Positions 46,230 through 57,347 of a stretch of 64,000 nt of DNA are shown here, one piece after another. Within the stretch, counting starts at the first letter, position 1. Every line of letters begins with the position of its first letter. The notes beneath the pieces are model-generated. The model was not told the DNA's origin, did not search any database, and worked only from the letters and a program-made list of their open reading frames with translations. Location: contig NC_092349.1 in NCBI RefSeq assembly GCF_963676685.1, positions 55,069,232-55,133,231 on the forward strand, in the 5' to 3' direction. Position numbers and translations under genes: made by a program. Source of the stretch: Mytilus edulis. Its lineage: Eukaryota; Mollusca; Bivalvia; Mytilida; Mytilidae.

Positions 46230-46840
46230 TATTTGTAGATCTTACTTTACTGAACATTCTTGCTGCTCACAACTATCTCTATCTATAATGAACTTGGCCA
46301 AGTAGTTACAGTGGAAAATATTTTGCATAAATTTACAAAAATTTATGAAGATTGTTAAAAATTTACTTTAAAGGGCAATAACTCCTTGAGGGGTCAAGTG
46401 ACAATTTTAATCATGTTGACTTTTTTCATGTCTTATTTGCTGAACATTATCAATGTGTTACAGTTTATCTCTATCTATAATAATATTCAAGATAATCAAA
46501 AATTCCAAAATTTTCTAAAAATGACTAATTCAGGGGCAGCAATCCAACCACGGATTGCCTGAACGGTCTGAACATTTCAGGGCAGATAGATCTTGACCTA
46601 ATAGTAATTTCATCGTAATTTCAGAGATATGACCCCAAAACTGCATTTATCCCTATGTACTATGTTTAACCATGTATGCCATCTTGATTCACGCGTCGGG
46701 GCCATCGGACACAATTTTTAAACTATATACCCTAATGATGATTGTGGACAAGTTTGGCTAAATTTTTCGTCTTTAGTTTACTTAGTAGTTTCAGAGGAGA
46801 TCTTTGTAAAAGATTACAAAAATTTACGAAAAATTGTTAA
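46230..46840. repeat. 'GGGCAATAACTCCTT' interspersed repeat, copy 1
   Basis: Within it 'gaacattcttgctgctcac', 'tatctctatctataatga', 'gggcaataactccttga' and 'atttcagggcagatagatct' recur, and the second half repeats the first. Matching copies lie at 48880-49440, and an inverted one at 51290-51445. Confidence 0.7.
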
Positions 46841-46864
46841 AAATTGACTATAAAAAGTAAAAAC

Positions 46865-47180
46865 ACAAAAAAAATGAACTCCGAGGAAAATTCAAAAAGC
46901 AAAGTCCAAAATCAAAAGGCAAAATCAAAAGTCCAAACACATCAAACGAATGGATAACAACTGTCAACTGTCATATTCCTGACTTGGTACAGGCATTTTC
47001 TAATGTAGTTAATGGTGGATTGAACCTGGTTTTATAGCTAGCTAAACCTCTCACTTGTATGACAGTCGCATCAGATTCCATTACATTGTCAACGATGCAT
47101 GAACAAAACAAACATACTCAAAGAGTAAAAATGTCAAAAATAGGGGTACAGCAGTCAATATTGTGTTATCATGATCCTTA
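46865..47180 (+). repeat. 'TGTATGACAGTCGCA' family, forward copy
   Basis: The longest copy here, from 'aactccgaggaaaattcaaa' through 'ttgtatgacagtcgcatcag' to 'gcagtcaatattgtgtta'. The frame 47059-47331 across it is not considered coding. Confidence 0.65.
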
Positions 47181-47364
47181 TCACTATCAAAACAACAAAT
47201 GTAACGAGGAAGCACAAAAAGGCATACATCAAATTTACCATACACATTTTGTGTATCTTATACGACTTTATTTATCTATGCAAAGTCTACATGTACCCGT
47301 TAAGGATGGAAGGTTTTCAGTACTCGTGTAAATTGCGCGTTTGAAATTCGCACAGGTAGACATA

Positions 47365-48790
47365 AAATAGTTTTGTCGTTCAAAGTATGACGGCATACAT
47401 AAATGCAGAGTCACTTAAGGGAGCTATCATTTGATTTTTATGGGGGGGGGGGGGGGGGGGCTAAGATGAAATTTGAAAAAAATAGGCAGGACAGGAGTTT
47501 TGAGTTAAAAAAAAGACAGGATGAGACACTTGCAAAAAAAAAGTCAGGACGACAATTTAGGTAAAAATAGGTCAGGATATACTAAAAAAAAAGGCAGGAT
47601 CGAACAGAGTGATTGAAAAATAAAAAGGCAGGACAGAGATTACAGCTAAAACAAGAACTATCTTTTATTTAAAAAGATATCCGACGTATTTAAATTTGAG
47701 TATATTATGTTCAAAACTATCATTTCGATAACCTTCAGAAGCACAATGACTTAATGATGCAGGACCTCTTTAGTAAAATCTCCATCTGAATGTAAATACA
47801 AGAAATTCTTTACTAAGTCTGGTTATATTAAGCAAAATAATATATAAGAATATTATGATGACACCTAAACATTTTATTTGTCAAAAAATCCAGTGCAATT
47901 AACAAGAAACAAATATACATTTACTACTGTTTACATTAAACTTAATCCATGGTTAACAAAGCTAGAAACTATTGGTAGTATATAATTCTGTTAACATTCA
48001 CCAAAACCCCGCGGAAATCTCACATGCGTACAAATGTAGGTGCGTTCTAAAAGTCATTTACGTTCAACAAAGTTCACATTACAAATTATGTAATTGTCCC
48101 GAATAAACAGCTGTCATGGATGCAAAGAGCTATTGGAGAAACAATTATTTTAATAAAAAATATAAATCTTTGTAAGATCTAGTTCAAATATTTATAGTTT
48201 TTCACTTGCTTTCCATCACGATATAATTTTTTGAGACGTTTTTTCAAACACAACCAAATCACCAACCATGACAGCTTTTTGTCCAATTACAGAAAGGATT
48301 TTCGAGCATGTGTATTATGTTGCCATAGTTAAGCGTCGTTAAGTTCAAAGGGCACAACCCAAAACTATACCGACTACGTCGGAAAAAAATGCAGGACACA
48401 AATGTTCATCCTAGCCCCCCCCCCCCCCCTAAAAATTAAATGGTAGCTCCTTAAAGTAGATATAACCAAAAAAAAAACAGACTTTACAGTAAAAGTAATA
48501 ATGATAAATAAAATAATTGTGTGGTTTAAAGTATGACACGATACAGTACAGTTTCACGTCAAATGTATATAATAAAAAACAGACTAAACAGAAAAAGTAG
48601 TATTATTGAATAAAATAGTTTTGTTATTCAAAGTATGTCAAGATCCATAGGTAAAAGTAATATTAATAAATGAAATAATTTTGTCGTTTAAAGTATGATG
48701 TTTTAAATACGCACAGAGTCAAGTCAAATGAATATATAAAAAAAAAAAGACTTTTAAACAGTAAAAGTAATATTAATAAAGACAAATTAA
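47365..48790 (+). repeat. Tandem repeat array interrupted by a TTAA element
   Basis: Units of about 90-130 bp contain 'aataattttgtcgtttaaag', 'tatgac', 'cagagtcaagtcaaatg' and 'agtaaaagtaatattaataa'. They lie at 47365-47414 continuing at 48455-48520, then about 48520-48600, 48600-48680 and 48680-48785. The break coincides with TTAA on both sides. Confidence 0.7.
47419..48450. mobile_element. 1.03 kb TTAA element with G19 and C15 runs in its ends
   Basis: TTAA at 47415-47418 and 48451-48454. The ends 'gggagctatcatttgatttt' + TA + G19 and C15 + 'taaaaattaaatggtagctc' + 'c' are inverted repeats. Behind the G run a word like 'aaaggcaggac' is repeated about five times (47480-47640) and appears once near the right end. 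The site lies inside a tandem array whose other units show the uninterrupted sequence. No gene inside. Confidence 0.85.
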
Positions 48791-48879
48791 AGAATACTAT
48801 AACACGTTATTAAGATGATAACCAACGTCAGTACGCAAAATCTATACTTCAAGACCATCTTGTATCATCTGTGAAGTTG

Positions 48880-49440
48880 ATACGGAATATTTACCAAAAA
48901 GTTCTTGCTATCTTTCGATGAACTTTTTTTTAGAAGGGCAATAACTCCTTAAAGGGTCAATTGACCATTTTGGTCATGTTCACTTATTTGTAGGTCATAC
49001 TTTGCTGAACATTATTGCTGTTATCAGTTTATCTCTATCTATTATAATTTTCAATATAATATCCAAACACGGCAGAATTTCCTTCAAATAACCAATTTAG
49101 GGGAAGCAAACTAACAACGGGTTGTCCGATACATCTGAAAATTTCAGGGCCAATAGATATTGATTTGATCAATAATTTTATTCACATTAGATTTGCTCTA
49201 AATGCTTTGGTTTGAGATATAGGCCAAAATCTACATTGTACCCCCTATATTCTATTTTTATCCATGGTGGTCATCTTGATGGCATGGTCGGGTCACCGAA
49301 CACATTTTTAAAACAAAATACCTCAATGATGATTGTGGCCAAGTTTGGTTTAAATTTGGCCCAGTAATTTCTGAGAAGAAGAATTTTTCGTTAAGTAATG
49401 GGAATAGCTCACTAGGTCTTTCTGGCCAGAAGAGATAAAA
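48880..49440. repeat. 'GGGCAATAACTCCTT' repeat, copy 2
   Basis: 'gggcaataactccttaaagg', 'gctgaacattattgctgtta', 'atttcagggccaatagata' and 'gtggccaagtttggttta' match 46230-46840. It ends 'tttctggccagaagagataa', a hairpin-like end as in the related elements. Confidence 0.7.
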
Positions 49441-49444
49441 AGAC

Positions 49445-50150
49445 ATTTGACCCCATTAGTCGAAGAGACAGATTCCACCATCATGATAAAAACTGGACAA
49501 AATTACAAACAGAAATTCCATGATAAAAAAAAATCCACAAAGAAACGAAGAGTTAATTTCTACATGACGATAACAAAAATTCAACATATTTTGCCGAATC
49601 ATGTTTTTTTTTATTATAACGGTAATATCTAAAATTGTTGAGATATCTGACAAATAGGGATTTTACAAACCACAATATCAAATGTAATCAAGTTGATCGA
49701 CGCTAGGGATACAAATGTAGCAGTAAATTATCCTTTGGTGCTGGCGGTAAAAGACATTTCAATCATTTTAAAGATTTAATGATCATTTATTACAACTAAA
49801 GGGACCGTATAATATTAAGACGAAATTAAACAACAAACAAAAAAATCAGTAAACGTAAGAACAGCGAAGAGCCACTTGTCTGACAAGCGTTTGAAAATAG
49901 TCTGAACTCTCTATAAAAGAGGTCCGAGTTGTCTTTAAATTGGCCCGAGTAGTCAGAATAGGCTTTGGTCCTACATTTTGTAGTTGTCATGATTCTAAAT
50001 TTAAAGCTGTCAGATTTCGAATTATTACAACAGAATCCACCATGCACTTGCACTACACTATTATTAGAATAGTAAAATAAAATAATATACTGTACAAATG
50101 GATGAAAATAATATACATGTAACTGTTATCATATACAAATAATAATATAA
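49445..50150. other. No gene recognised
   Basis: AT-rich; overlapping frames on both strands at 49447-49653 and 49826-50053 lack domain character. Confidence 0.45.
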
Positions 50151-50159
50151 TACATAACA

Positions 50160-52069
50160 ACTAACCAGACTATACTGATTTGTATCACTACAATTTAATG
50201 GTTATCACGATGAGGTTGAATTTCCTGTCATTTATTCATCATCCATACACGAACATGTCTCAGTAAAAAACATATATCTGTACATAAACCTCACTTTCAG
50301 ATATGGACATGTGATTTTTTTCCTCCGGTAAAGAAATGTGATTTTGTTTTTCTGAGACAAGGTGCTAGTGACCATCTACAATAAATTGCGGACTTCCGAT
50401 GTTCAGTACTTCAGTACTTTTATTTACAAGGTCAGTTGCTTGATTTCTCGTCTACTCTCACCTACAGTGAAAAAAGTGTATGTGCTTTGCAATTAGCTAC
50501 ACGTATTGTACACTCTAAGTTTAAAAATTTGAAAGAAAAATAATAATAAAAGTTTTATAGACGTATTTACACAAAAACAAGACTAACCATGACATACTGT
50601 TTAAAGTTAGAATAATCAGTACACTTGTTTAACTTACCAAATAATCGTTTTTCGTTCTGGTAAATAAATCCACTTTGAAAATGTATTGCTAGGGTCTAAT
50701 CTAAAAATCTATGAAGTATGTTATAAATATGAATGCCATATTTGTCAGTAAGCCTAGAATAAACAAGAAAAAACATTTTTACTTTTTATAGTTTTTGGTT
50801 AAAATTTTCATTTTTTTTTTATAATTATTTATAATTTGAATGAATAAAGTTGAATGAGAGACTAATTTTGTCGAAAAAATCTTAGTACATTAATTCTTTT
50901 TAGTACATGTATCACCAATGCTTGACGTCTTTATTTTTAAATACTGTAACTGAAGTGTAAATTTATTCAACAAATTTTTATAAAAGACAATTTCGCTATG
51001 CTGAATGACTTCGATTTATCAGTCGTTGTCATACACGAGGCTTAAAAGCAGGTAAGTATTTTTATATATTTATTTACTTCGCCCTTGACTTAATTGATGC
51101 CTTTGTACTTTTTTCGGCCTTTTTTTACTCTTTTGTAGACGAAACTTGCATCTGGTGTAAATACAAAATTTCAATCCTGGTATCTATGACGAGTTTATTC
51201 AGAACGTCCGGTGAAATTATTTTTTAAAATACATTATTCAGAAAACACATATAAATTTGGCATTTTAACTTTTTTTTATCCGAGCGACCCCTTTAGGAGT
51301 TATTGCCCTTTATAGTCAATTTTTAACAATTTTAATAAAATTTGTAAATTTTTATTATCATTTTCCACTGAAACTACTGGGCCAAGTTCATTATAGATAG
51401 AGATAATTGTAAGCAGCAAGACTGTTTAGTAAAGTAAGATGTACAAACACATCACCATCCCCAAAACACAATTTTGTCATGAATCCATCTGTTTCCTTTG
51501 TTTAATATGCACATAGACCAAGGTGAGCGACACAGGCTCTTAGGAGCCTCTTGTTTTTCTAGAAATAAACGTTATCCTATACTTATTAAAACAATAAAAA
51601 TATAGGGTCACTTTTAATATAAGCTCACAATCTGCCTTCAACAGATGCATGTATTTTTTACTAAGCTACTTTTTTTTCTGTAAATCATGTATTACAGGAC
51701 AAAATGTAGGAGGAAAAACATGAAATGTCATAATAAAAAGAACTACATTAAAGAAATTGCTTAAATTTTAGAATAGTTTAGTTTAAGTACAGCTTATTGA
51801 AAAAAATAATGAAAAATATAGGTCACTAATGGGTAAAAGATATCTCAATTTGAATGCAAAAAAATGTCATTTTTTCATCAAAGGGAGATAATTTAGAGCT
51901 TTTTCAATGATTTGAACATTTCAAAAGTCATCTGGGGCCAAAACAAATTGATTTGTTTGGTTGATTTTTGTACCATATCATATATTAACCTCTGATAGTG
52001 TAAGAAATAAAATATGTAATGAAAATTTTTCTTAAAATTTTTGCTGAATTTTTATACCCTCGAGTCTCC
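50160..52069. mobile_element. Second copy of the 34889-36658 element family, enlarged
   Basis: 'gaggttgaatttcctgtcatttattcatca' region (50211-50245), 'ccgatgttcagtacttcagt' (50396) and 'atataggtcactaatgggta'/'caaagggagataattt' (51815-51895) match 35930-36120 and 36415-36500. The right end 'ttataccctcgagtctcc' meets TTAA at 52070-52073. A foreign repeat (51290-51560) has entered it, and the left end was not located. Confidence 0.6.
51290..51560 (-). repeat. 'GGGCAATAACTCCTT' repeat, inverted copy with terminal hairpin
   Basis: 'aggagttattgccctttata' and 'ttcattatagatagagataa' are complements of the other copies. It ends 'ggtgagcgacacaggctctt' + 'aggagcctcttgttttt', a hairpin GGCTCTTAGGAGCC. 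Confidence 0.7.
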
Positions 52070-52398
52070 TTAAGATACAACTTCAGGTGACAGGAACGGT
52101 CCTGACTTGGAAAAGCCACATGCAAACTCAATATTGCTCCCCTTTTAAATCTCGACCAGTGTTCGTAAAAAGTAAAAAGTAACATAAAAGAATGCAGGTT
52201 GCCAGGAACATTCAATTGGAGAAAGGGAAAATAACACAACTCTAAATAATTTTGAAAACTTATTGGCTATACTATCTTTATGGATCAAAATTTCAGAAAC
52301 GTTATGTACATTATGATCATGTTGATTGTGTGAAACGTCACACAAGGCAATCAAAATGGTCAGGGGGGAAATAGGTGTTATTAAGTCTTTCCACTATT

Positions 52399-52494
52399 CT
52401 GTAAGGGATATAAGCCGATAACAGTCCATTCTGTAAAATATTGGACCTGTCCAATATTTTACAGAATGGACTGTTAGAGGCTTATATCTTACTT
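52399..52494. repeat. Left hairpin of the recombinase element
   Basis: 'gtaagggatataagccgata' + 'acagtccattctgtaaaata' + 'ttggac' pairs with 'gtccaatattttacagaatg' + 'gactgttagaggcttatatc' + 'ttac'. The stem is about 45 bp with virtually no loop (centre 52447). Confidence 0.9.
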
Positions 52495-52796
52495 AAAACA
52501 TTGTTTTACTTGTTATGGACCATAAAAAAGCATACAAAAATAGTGTTTTTGCAAATTTTTTCACATCAAGTGTTTAAATAGTTTTGCAAAAACTTTATTA
52601 GTACTATCCTATATCTTGGCCCCTTTAAACACTAGCTCAAACTCAAACAATAGATAGAAAAAAAGAATGTACAGTTGAAGGTAAACTACATGTAAAGGTA
52701 CATGCAAAAACAGTGCATGCGTATCACGAATTTTACTTGCTCTAGGCCTACATATAAACTCCCCGTGAGTACTTTCAATGCATTTAATGTTTGGAA

Positions 52797-52971
52797 ATGG
52801 ATATAGACGACGATGAAAGTATTTTTATAACGCAGAATACTTTCCAACAAGAAGAAAGCGACGTTGACGATAGTGATGATATTGTTTCCAACTTTGTGTT
52901 AAAATTGGATCTTTATTCTGATATATCCAGTGCGGACAACGACGAAGAATTAGTAATGGCAGCTAATAATG
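52797..52971 (+). CDS. Tyrosine recombinase (Crypton/KIAA1958-like), exon 1
   Basis: ATG 52797 (context GAAATGG) starts MDIDDDESIFITQNTF, a very acidic leader of 58 residues (SDVDDSDDIV, SSADNDEELVMAANN) with no fold signature. It ends one base into a codon at a GC-type donor G|GCAAGT. With exon 2 the junction reads AANN-A-ENDGQQ in frame, which supports the splice. A codon two positions upstream (TTG) is open but not a normal start. Confidence 0.65.
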
Positions 52972-52994
52972 GCAAGTTTTTAATTTATCTTAAC

Positions 52995-53150
52995 ATGGGC
53001 GGAATCCAGTAATTTAAAAAAATGGGGTCCCACACCAGAGTAAAAAAAGGGGAGTATTCCAACAACTTTTCACCATTCAAATGTATTGATCGGCCAATAA
53101 AAAGGGGGTTCCGGACCCCACCCCCCCCCACACCTGGATACACCAATGCT
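52995..53150 (+). repeat. 'GGCGGAATCCAG' repeat in recombinase intron 1
   Basis: 'gggcggaatccagta', 'gggttccggacccca' and 'acacctggata' are the ends of a short MITE-like repeat related to 39095-39185. It lies right behind exon 1. Confidence 0.6.
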
Positions 53151-54599
53151 CAAAATGTAATCCTATTATTAACTGATTCCTCAGTTCCTTTTAAAACGCA
53201 GTGGCGGATTCATGTATTTTTGTAAGGGTTTCCGCTGACTGACATAAGAAGAGGTCGATCCAGTCATGCTTCAGTGATTCCCCAAAAATATTAATTGAAA
53301 TTTTCCTCGACTAATTAGAGGATGGCCCAAGGTCCCCCTTGGTCCGCCTTTGAATAACATTATACGTTTAAAGACGGCCGGGTTCAAGTTGAAGAAAAAG
53401 GTTCAATTATATTAAATGCACCGCGTTCAATTTTATTTACAATGCAACACCATATATACATGTAGAATATAATAAAAAGCACAAGTAAAAGAGATAATAT
53501 GCATGCAAGCAATTTGAATTATTTAGATGTTCTTATCTTCTAAGTTTCTGCATACTAGTATTATATCATACCAATCAAGTTAAAATTTATGAGTCCTTCT
53601 GTAAGTCTTTGCTGTACGAATTTTGTACTGTGCAAACATATTACATCAGAAATACTGAATAATAGAGACATGCCATAGTGTACATATACTGAAATAAATT
53701 TTCTTTTATTTCAAACTTGTCATAGAAAAATCGATTGTTGTTGTTGCAAAAGATCTGACCCAAAAGAAAAGGCAAAAAAGAAAAAAATACAACAACAAAC
53801 AAACGAACAAAACATAAAAAAAAACTCGCACACATTCACTTTTCGATTTTTATACAAGGTTTGTGTGGCTCTTTTTATCCGATTATGTTTGTGTTACTCT
53901 TTTCAGTGTTTACCGAAATATTTCGTCCCTCGATCCCACTTGGCAAATGACAAAAAAACAAAACAAAACATTTTTGTTTACATATAAAAAAAGAAGATAT
54001 TGTATCCTTCTTGTGTTTTCGTAATATACATTGTATACACTCAATATGACCTTTTAGGTGAAGACTGTTTGAAACTGTTGTTACATTTCAACGAAACATT
54101 TATTGATCATAGTATGGCGTTTTTAAATAAAATGCATTCATTAAGACCCCCCTTTTTTAATCAATAAAATGCAGAAACGGTTTTAATTTTTGACTTAATT
54201 ATATAACACAATTGCAAACTGCTTAGAATTTGATTTTACAAACATAATATGATTAAATTTGTCAAAATAAAATGACTATACTTTAAGATATATCCGTTTT
54301 TAAACAGTCACTTGGAACAACGTGCGAATCAAAAACTTTTTGATCTCTTTAAACTGCTGCAAAGGTTATTTATTTTTAAGTTTGTCATATTCCAATACAG
54401 GCAATACTATCCGATATTTAGATAAAAACAAACTTGAAAACAAATGCCCAAATCTGTGAATTAAGAAAAAAATGATGTCCTTGATTGATTAAGCAAGTGT
54501 CCGATTTGCATTTTGTACACAGTAGGAGGTGCACATCAAATGAGCAAATTTCTCTTAATTTTAACCAAAATATTTTACTGAAGGTCTTCGAATTTCTGT

Positions 54600-54775
54600 C
54601 CCTATCCAAGATACCCTCATTTTTCAGTGGCAGTCCAAATTTCTCCGACCGTCATCCCAGATGGCCTCTATCGTATCAACCTACCAATTGTATTTATTGT
54701 GAACTTGTTCTCGTCCTGAATATGCATGAAATATTTGCCACTGGATGTTAAGCAACCAACAATCAATCAATCGAA
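54600..54775 (+). mobile_element. SINE end with (CAAT)n tail
   Basis: The segment 'ctcgtcctgaatatgcatga' + 'aatatttgccactgg' + 'atgttaagcaaccaacaatc' ends in 'aatcaatcg'. The last ~20 bases equal those of the LINE end at 43525-43545. Bivalve SINEs of this type are known from recollection. It lies in the intron of the recombinase gene, and the frame across it is not coding. Confidence 0.7.
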
Positions 54776-54826
54776 TTGTGTCATTGTCTATAAAGCGTTA
54801 ATTGTTTTCATTTTTTTTTATTGTAG

Positions 54827-55488
54827 CTGAAAATGATGGTCAACAGAAAGAGATTAACAACAACAAAAGCGGAAGATTTGTATATCCGAAGACCGATGAC
54901 GACATAAAACAGCTTGTGCAAAAAGAAATCCCCAAAAGCACGAAAAACAAAACTGAGTGGGCTGTGAAACTGTTCGAAAATTGGCTAGAGCATAGAAATG
55001 AAATAGCGAAAACTGATAATGAGATTTCTAAAATTGAAGGTAGATTAGTTACCATGACAAATGATCAACTCAACACAGTTCTTGGGTATTTTATTACTGA
55101 AGTGCGCAATAAGAAAGGACTTGAATACTATCCAAATACACTGTATGAACTAATAATTTGCATCCAGCGTTTTTTAAGACAAAATGACCGGTCCATAAGT
55201 ATTTTAGATGACAGAGATTTTAGTGCCTTGCGCAGTGTTCTAGATTCTAAAATGAAAGAACTAAGTAGAAACGGAATTGGTCTTAAAACAAAGAAGGCGG
55301 ATGTTATAAGCGCTGACCAGGAAACATACATGTGGAGTAACAATATTTTAGGAACTGATACGCCAAAAAAACTCTGTGACACCTTATTGTACTGTATCGG
55401 GTTAAACTTTGCCTTGCGTGCCGGACAAGAACACAGAAATCTACGTGTTGGTACTAATTCACAAATATTCGATATTTCGATGCTCTAA
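54827..55488 (+). CDS. Tyrosine recombinase, exon 2 (N-terminal and start of catalytic domain)
   Basis: From the acceptor TTGTAG ending at 54826 the frame encodes a SAM-like DNA-binding part (TKNKTEWAVKLFENWLEHRN, LNTVLGYFITEVRNKKG, YYPNTLYELIICIQRFLR) and the start of the catalytic domain: LLYCIGLNFALRAGQEHRNL. The Arg of EHRNLR (55444-55446) is the first catalytic Arg. The layout is that of KIAA1958/ZMYM-type proteins derived from Crypton transposons, which cut and rejoin DNA through a Tyr. Agreement with the family ends at 55446. The frame then runs into unrelated sequence and stops at 55488, where a 22 bp inverted repeat begins. Confidence 0.8.
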
Positions 55489-55587
55489 GCCCCCGCAATT
55501 CGTTTTTGAAACATCCTCTGTATATTCTAAATACTTTCTTCCATCAGTAGGAGATATTTTCAAAGATATTTGTGAATTAGTACCAAC
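55447..55587. repeat. 22 bp inverted repeat breaking the recombinase frame
   Basis: 55447-55468 ('gttggtactaattcacaaat' + 'at') is perfectly inverted at 55566-55587, with ~97 bases between. It starts at the base after the first catalytic Arg codon. Confidence 0.85.
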
Positions 55588-55671
55588 AAATTATAAATTA
55601 ATTTTATAAAGCAAAATATTTTACCCTGTATTATAGGGAGAAAAAAAGAGTCCAATCAATTGACAAAATTT

Positions 55672-56050
55672 CTAAACCTTATCATCTAAGTACATCCTTA
55701 ATGGTTGCCGAGATAGTTAATAATTTATACCAATATTATTCTTATATAAAGTAATCAATATTTACCTCAGTGACATGTACTTTTGGTACATATTTATAAT
55801 GCATCTTTCAGGACAGTCAGTATTCTGGTATGCCCTCACTACTTTTGATTGGAAACATTAAAAAAATCCAATGCAAAAAAAAAAGAAGTCCAAGACAGCC
55901 TTTTACCGCCGTTTTTTTCAAACTTCAGTTTTACTATCTTTAACCTATCAATACTTGTAACTCATTTCTTTGCTGGAACAGTGCTCTTCTGACTTGTAGT
56001 ATCGATTCTATATTTTAGATTTTTTCATCCGAGTACATCCTTAAGCTCAT
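55672..56050. repeat. Two same-direction ends of the TTAA MITE family
   Basis: 'ctaagtacatccttaa' at 55686-55701 and 'cgagtacatccttaa' at 56030-56044 match the end of the MITE at 7036-7051. Their left ends were not found, so this is a degraded patch within the recombinase gap. Confidence 0.5.
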
Positions 56051-56124
56051 ACTTTCGCTTTTCTTTGTTAATGATTTGTCCCCATTTTAGTTTACATGTA
56101 AACAGTATCAAAATAATATAAAAT

Positions 56125-56225
56125 ATGTAGATGTGATACGATTGACGATGAGACGATTATCCAACAAAGTTTAAATGAAGTTGATACTCGCAATTATGAA
56201 CAACCGTTCAGCCTTTAACAATGAG
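56125..56225 (+). repeat. Diverged mussel 'CAATGAGACAACTCTCC' repeat
   Basis: 'gtagatgtgatacgattgac', 'gatgagacgattatcc' and 'gttcagcctttaacaatga' follow the family order with many changes. Confidence 0.5.
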
Positions 56226-56616
56226 AAAAAAAAACATTTTTTTTCTTTCTTTTTTTTTAAACGCATATCATTGTGACAATACAAATTTTGAAATAGATTT
56301 GATGCAATAAACATTTGTTAACAGTTTTGTGCAATACATGTAAACTATTCTTGCGCTGAAAATAATATTTGACGACACAATTCATCTTTTTTTCACTTTG
56401 ATTGTTCAACAATTGTCAAATGGTTAGATTGCGGAGCATCAATACCCGGATGACGTTTTACACAGATTTTTGGAGCATGCCTTAAATTAAAAAAAAGATA
56501 TCCCTCCCCCAACTCCTCTCTTTAGGTTGATTGGTCGTTTCATTATTTAACTTTACACTTTTTTCAAAATGAGGTGCTATGTAGAGTTTAATTTTGATAT
56601 TTGCATTTCATTTCAG

Positions 56617-57038
56617 ACCAAATGAGGGAAAATGTCAGGCGTTTTACTTGAGATCAAAGAAATATCCAACAAGTGATGAATGGTACGACGATTGTCCAAT
56701 CGGAGTCCACCAGCTGCAAAAAACGGTGTCGGATTTGTGTAAAGGTGCTCAATTTTCTGGTAACTTCACAAATCATTCTCTACGTGCGACGGCAGCGACA
56801 AGGCTATACGCGGCAGGTGTAGATGAGCAGCTAATTTCAGAAAAAAACTGGTCATCGTTCATCGGCAGTGCGTGGGTATAAAAGGACATGTGAAGATCAG
56901 CTTATAATGGTCAACAGCGTTGTTAACGCAAAAGTTCACAAGACGCAAGACTCCACACTTACAAAGAGCATTGTCGACAAAGTCGACAAAGTCGACGTCA
57001 AGGGAGACGACCCGAAAATGAGAATGGCCGTGAAATAA
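56617..57038 (+). pseudogene. Tyrosine recombinase, catalytic C-terminus with frameshift
   Basis: After the acceptor TTTCATTTCAG ending at 56616 the frame reads KCQAFYLRSKKYPTSDEWY, CPIGVHQLQKTVSDLCK and TNHSLRATAATRLYAAGVDE. HSLR (56774-56785) is the HxxR box. At the seven-A run 56841-56847 the frame shifts by one. The other frame continues the family pattern: GHRSS (56850 on), RGYKR with the likely nucleophile Tyr at 56877-56879, and a stop at 57036-57038. About 60-70 residues usual between EHRNLR and this exon, including the catalytic Lys region, are not visible in 55447-56616. The gene therefore looks inactive, unless the A run is an assembly error and a missing exon exists. Confidence 0.8.
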
Positions 57039-57191
57039 GCATTGACGCTGGAAGTGTTAAAATAATTTTGAAGTTCTAAAAAACTGTCCACAAAATAACT
57101 GATTAGGAAAGTTACCTTAATAAAAATGTGTTTGTCAAATTGCCGTCATGTTTTCTTTCGATGTAAATTTACAGGAGACAGATGTTTAATG

Positions 57192-57347
57192 TTTAGTGAG
57201 TGGACAATCATTTACTTGTAAGAAACTATTATGTTACCTTAAACTGTCCAATATTTTTAAGAAAAGAGAGATCTATTCTTAAAAATATTGGACAGTTTAA
57301 GGTAACATATTGGTTTCTTACAGGTAAATGATAGTCCAATCACTGAA
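57192..57347. repeat. Right hairpin of the recombinase element
   Basis: Arms 57192-57264 and 57276-57347 match over about 70 bp with about six mismatches ('ccttaaactgtccaatattt' + 'ttaag' inverted as 'cttaaaaatattggacagtt' + 'taagg'), loop ~11 bases. It shares 'tgtccaatattt' with the left hairpin. Confidence 0.9.

Noticed and set aside
54485-54751. 88-residue plus-strand frame upstream of recombinase exon 2
   Set aside because: It covers a SINE end with a (CAAT)n tail.
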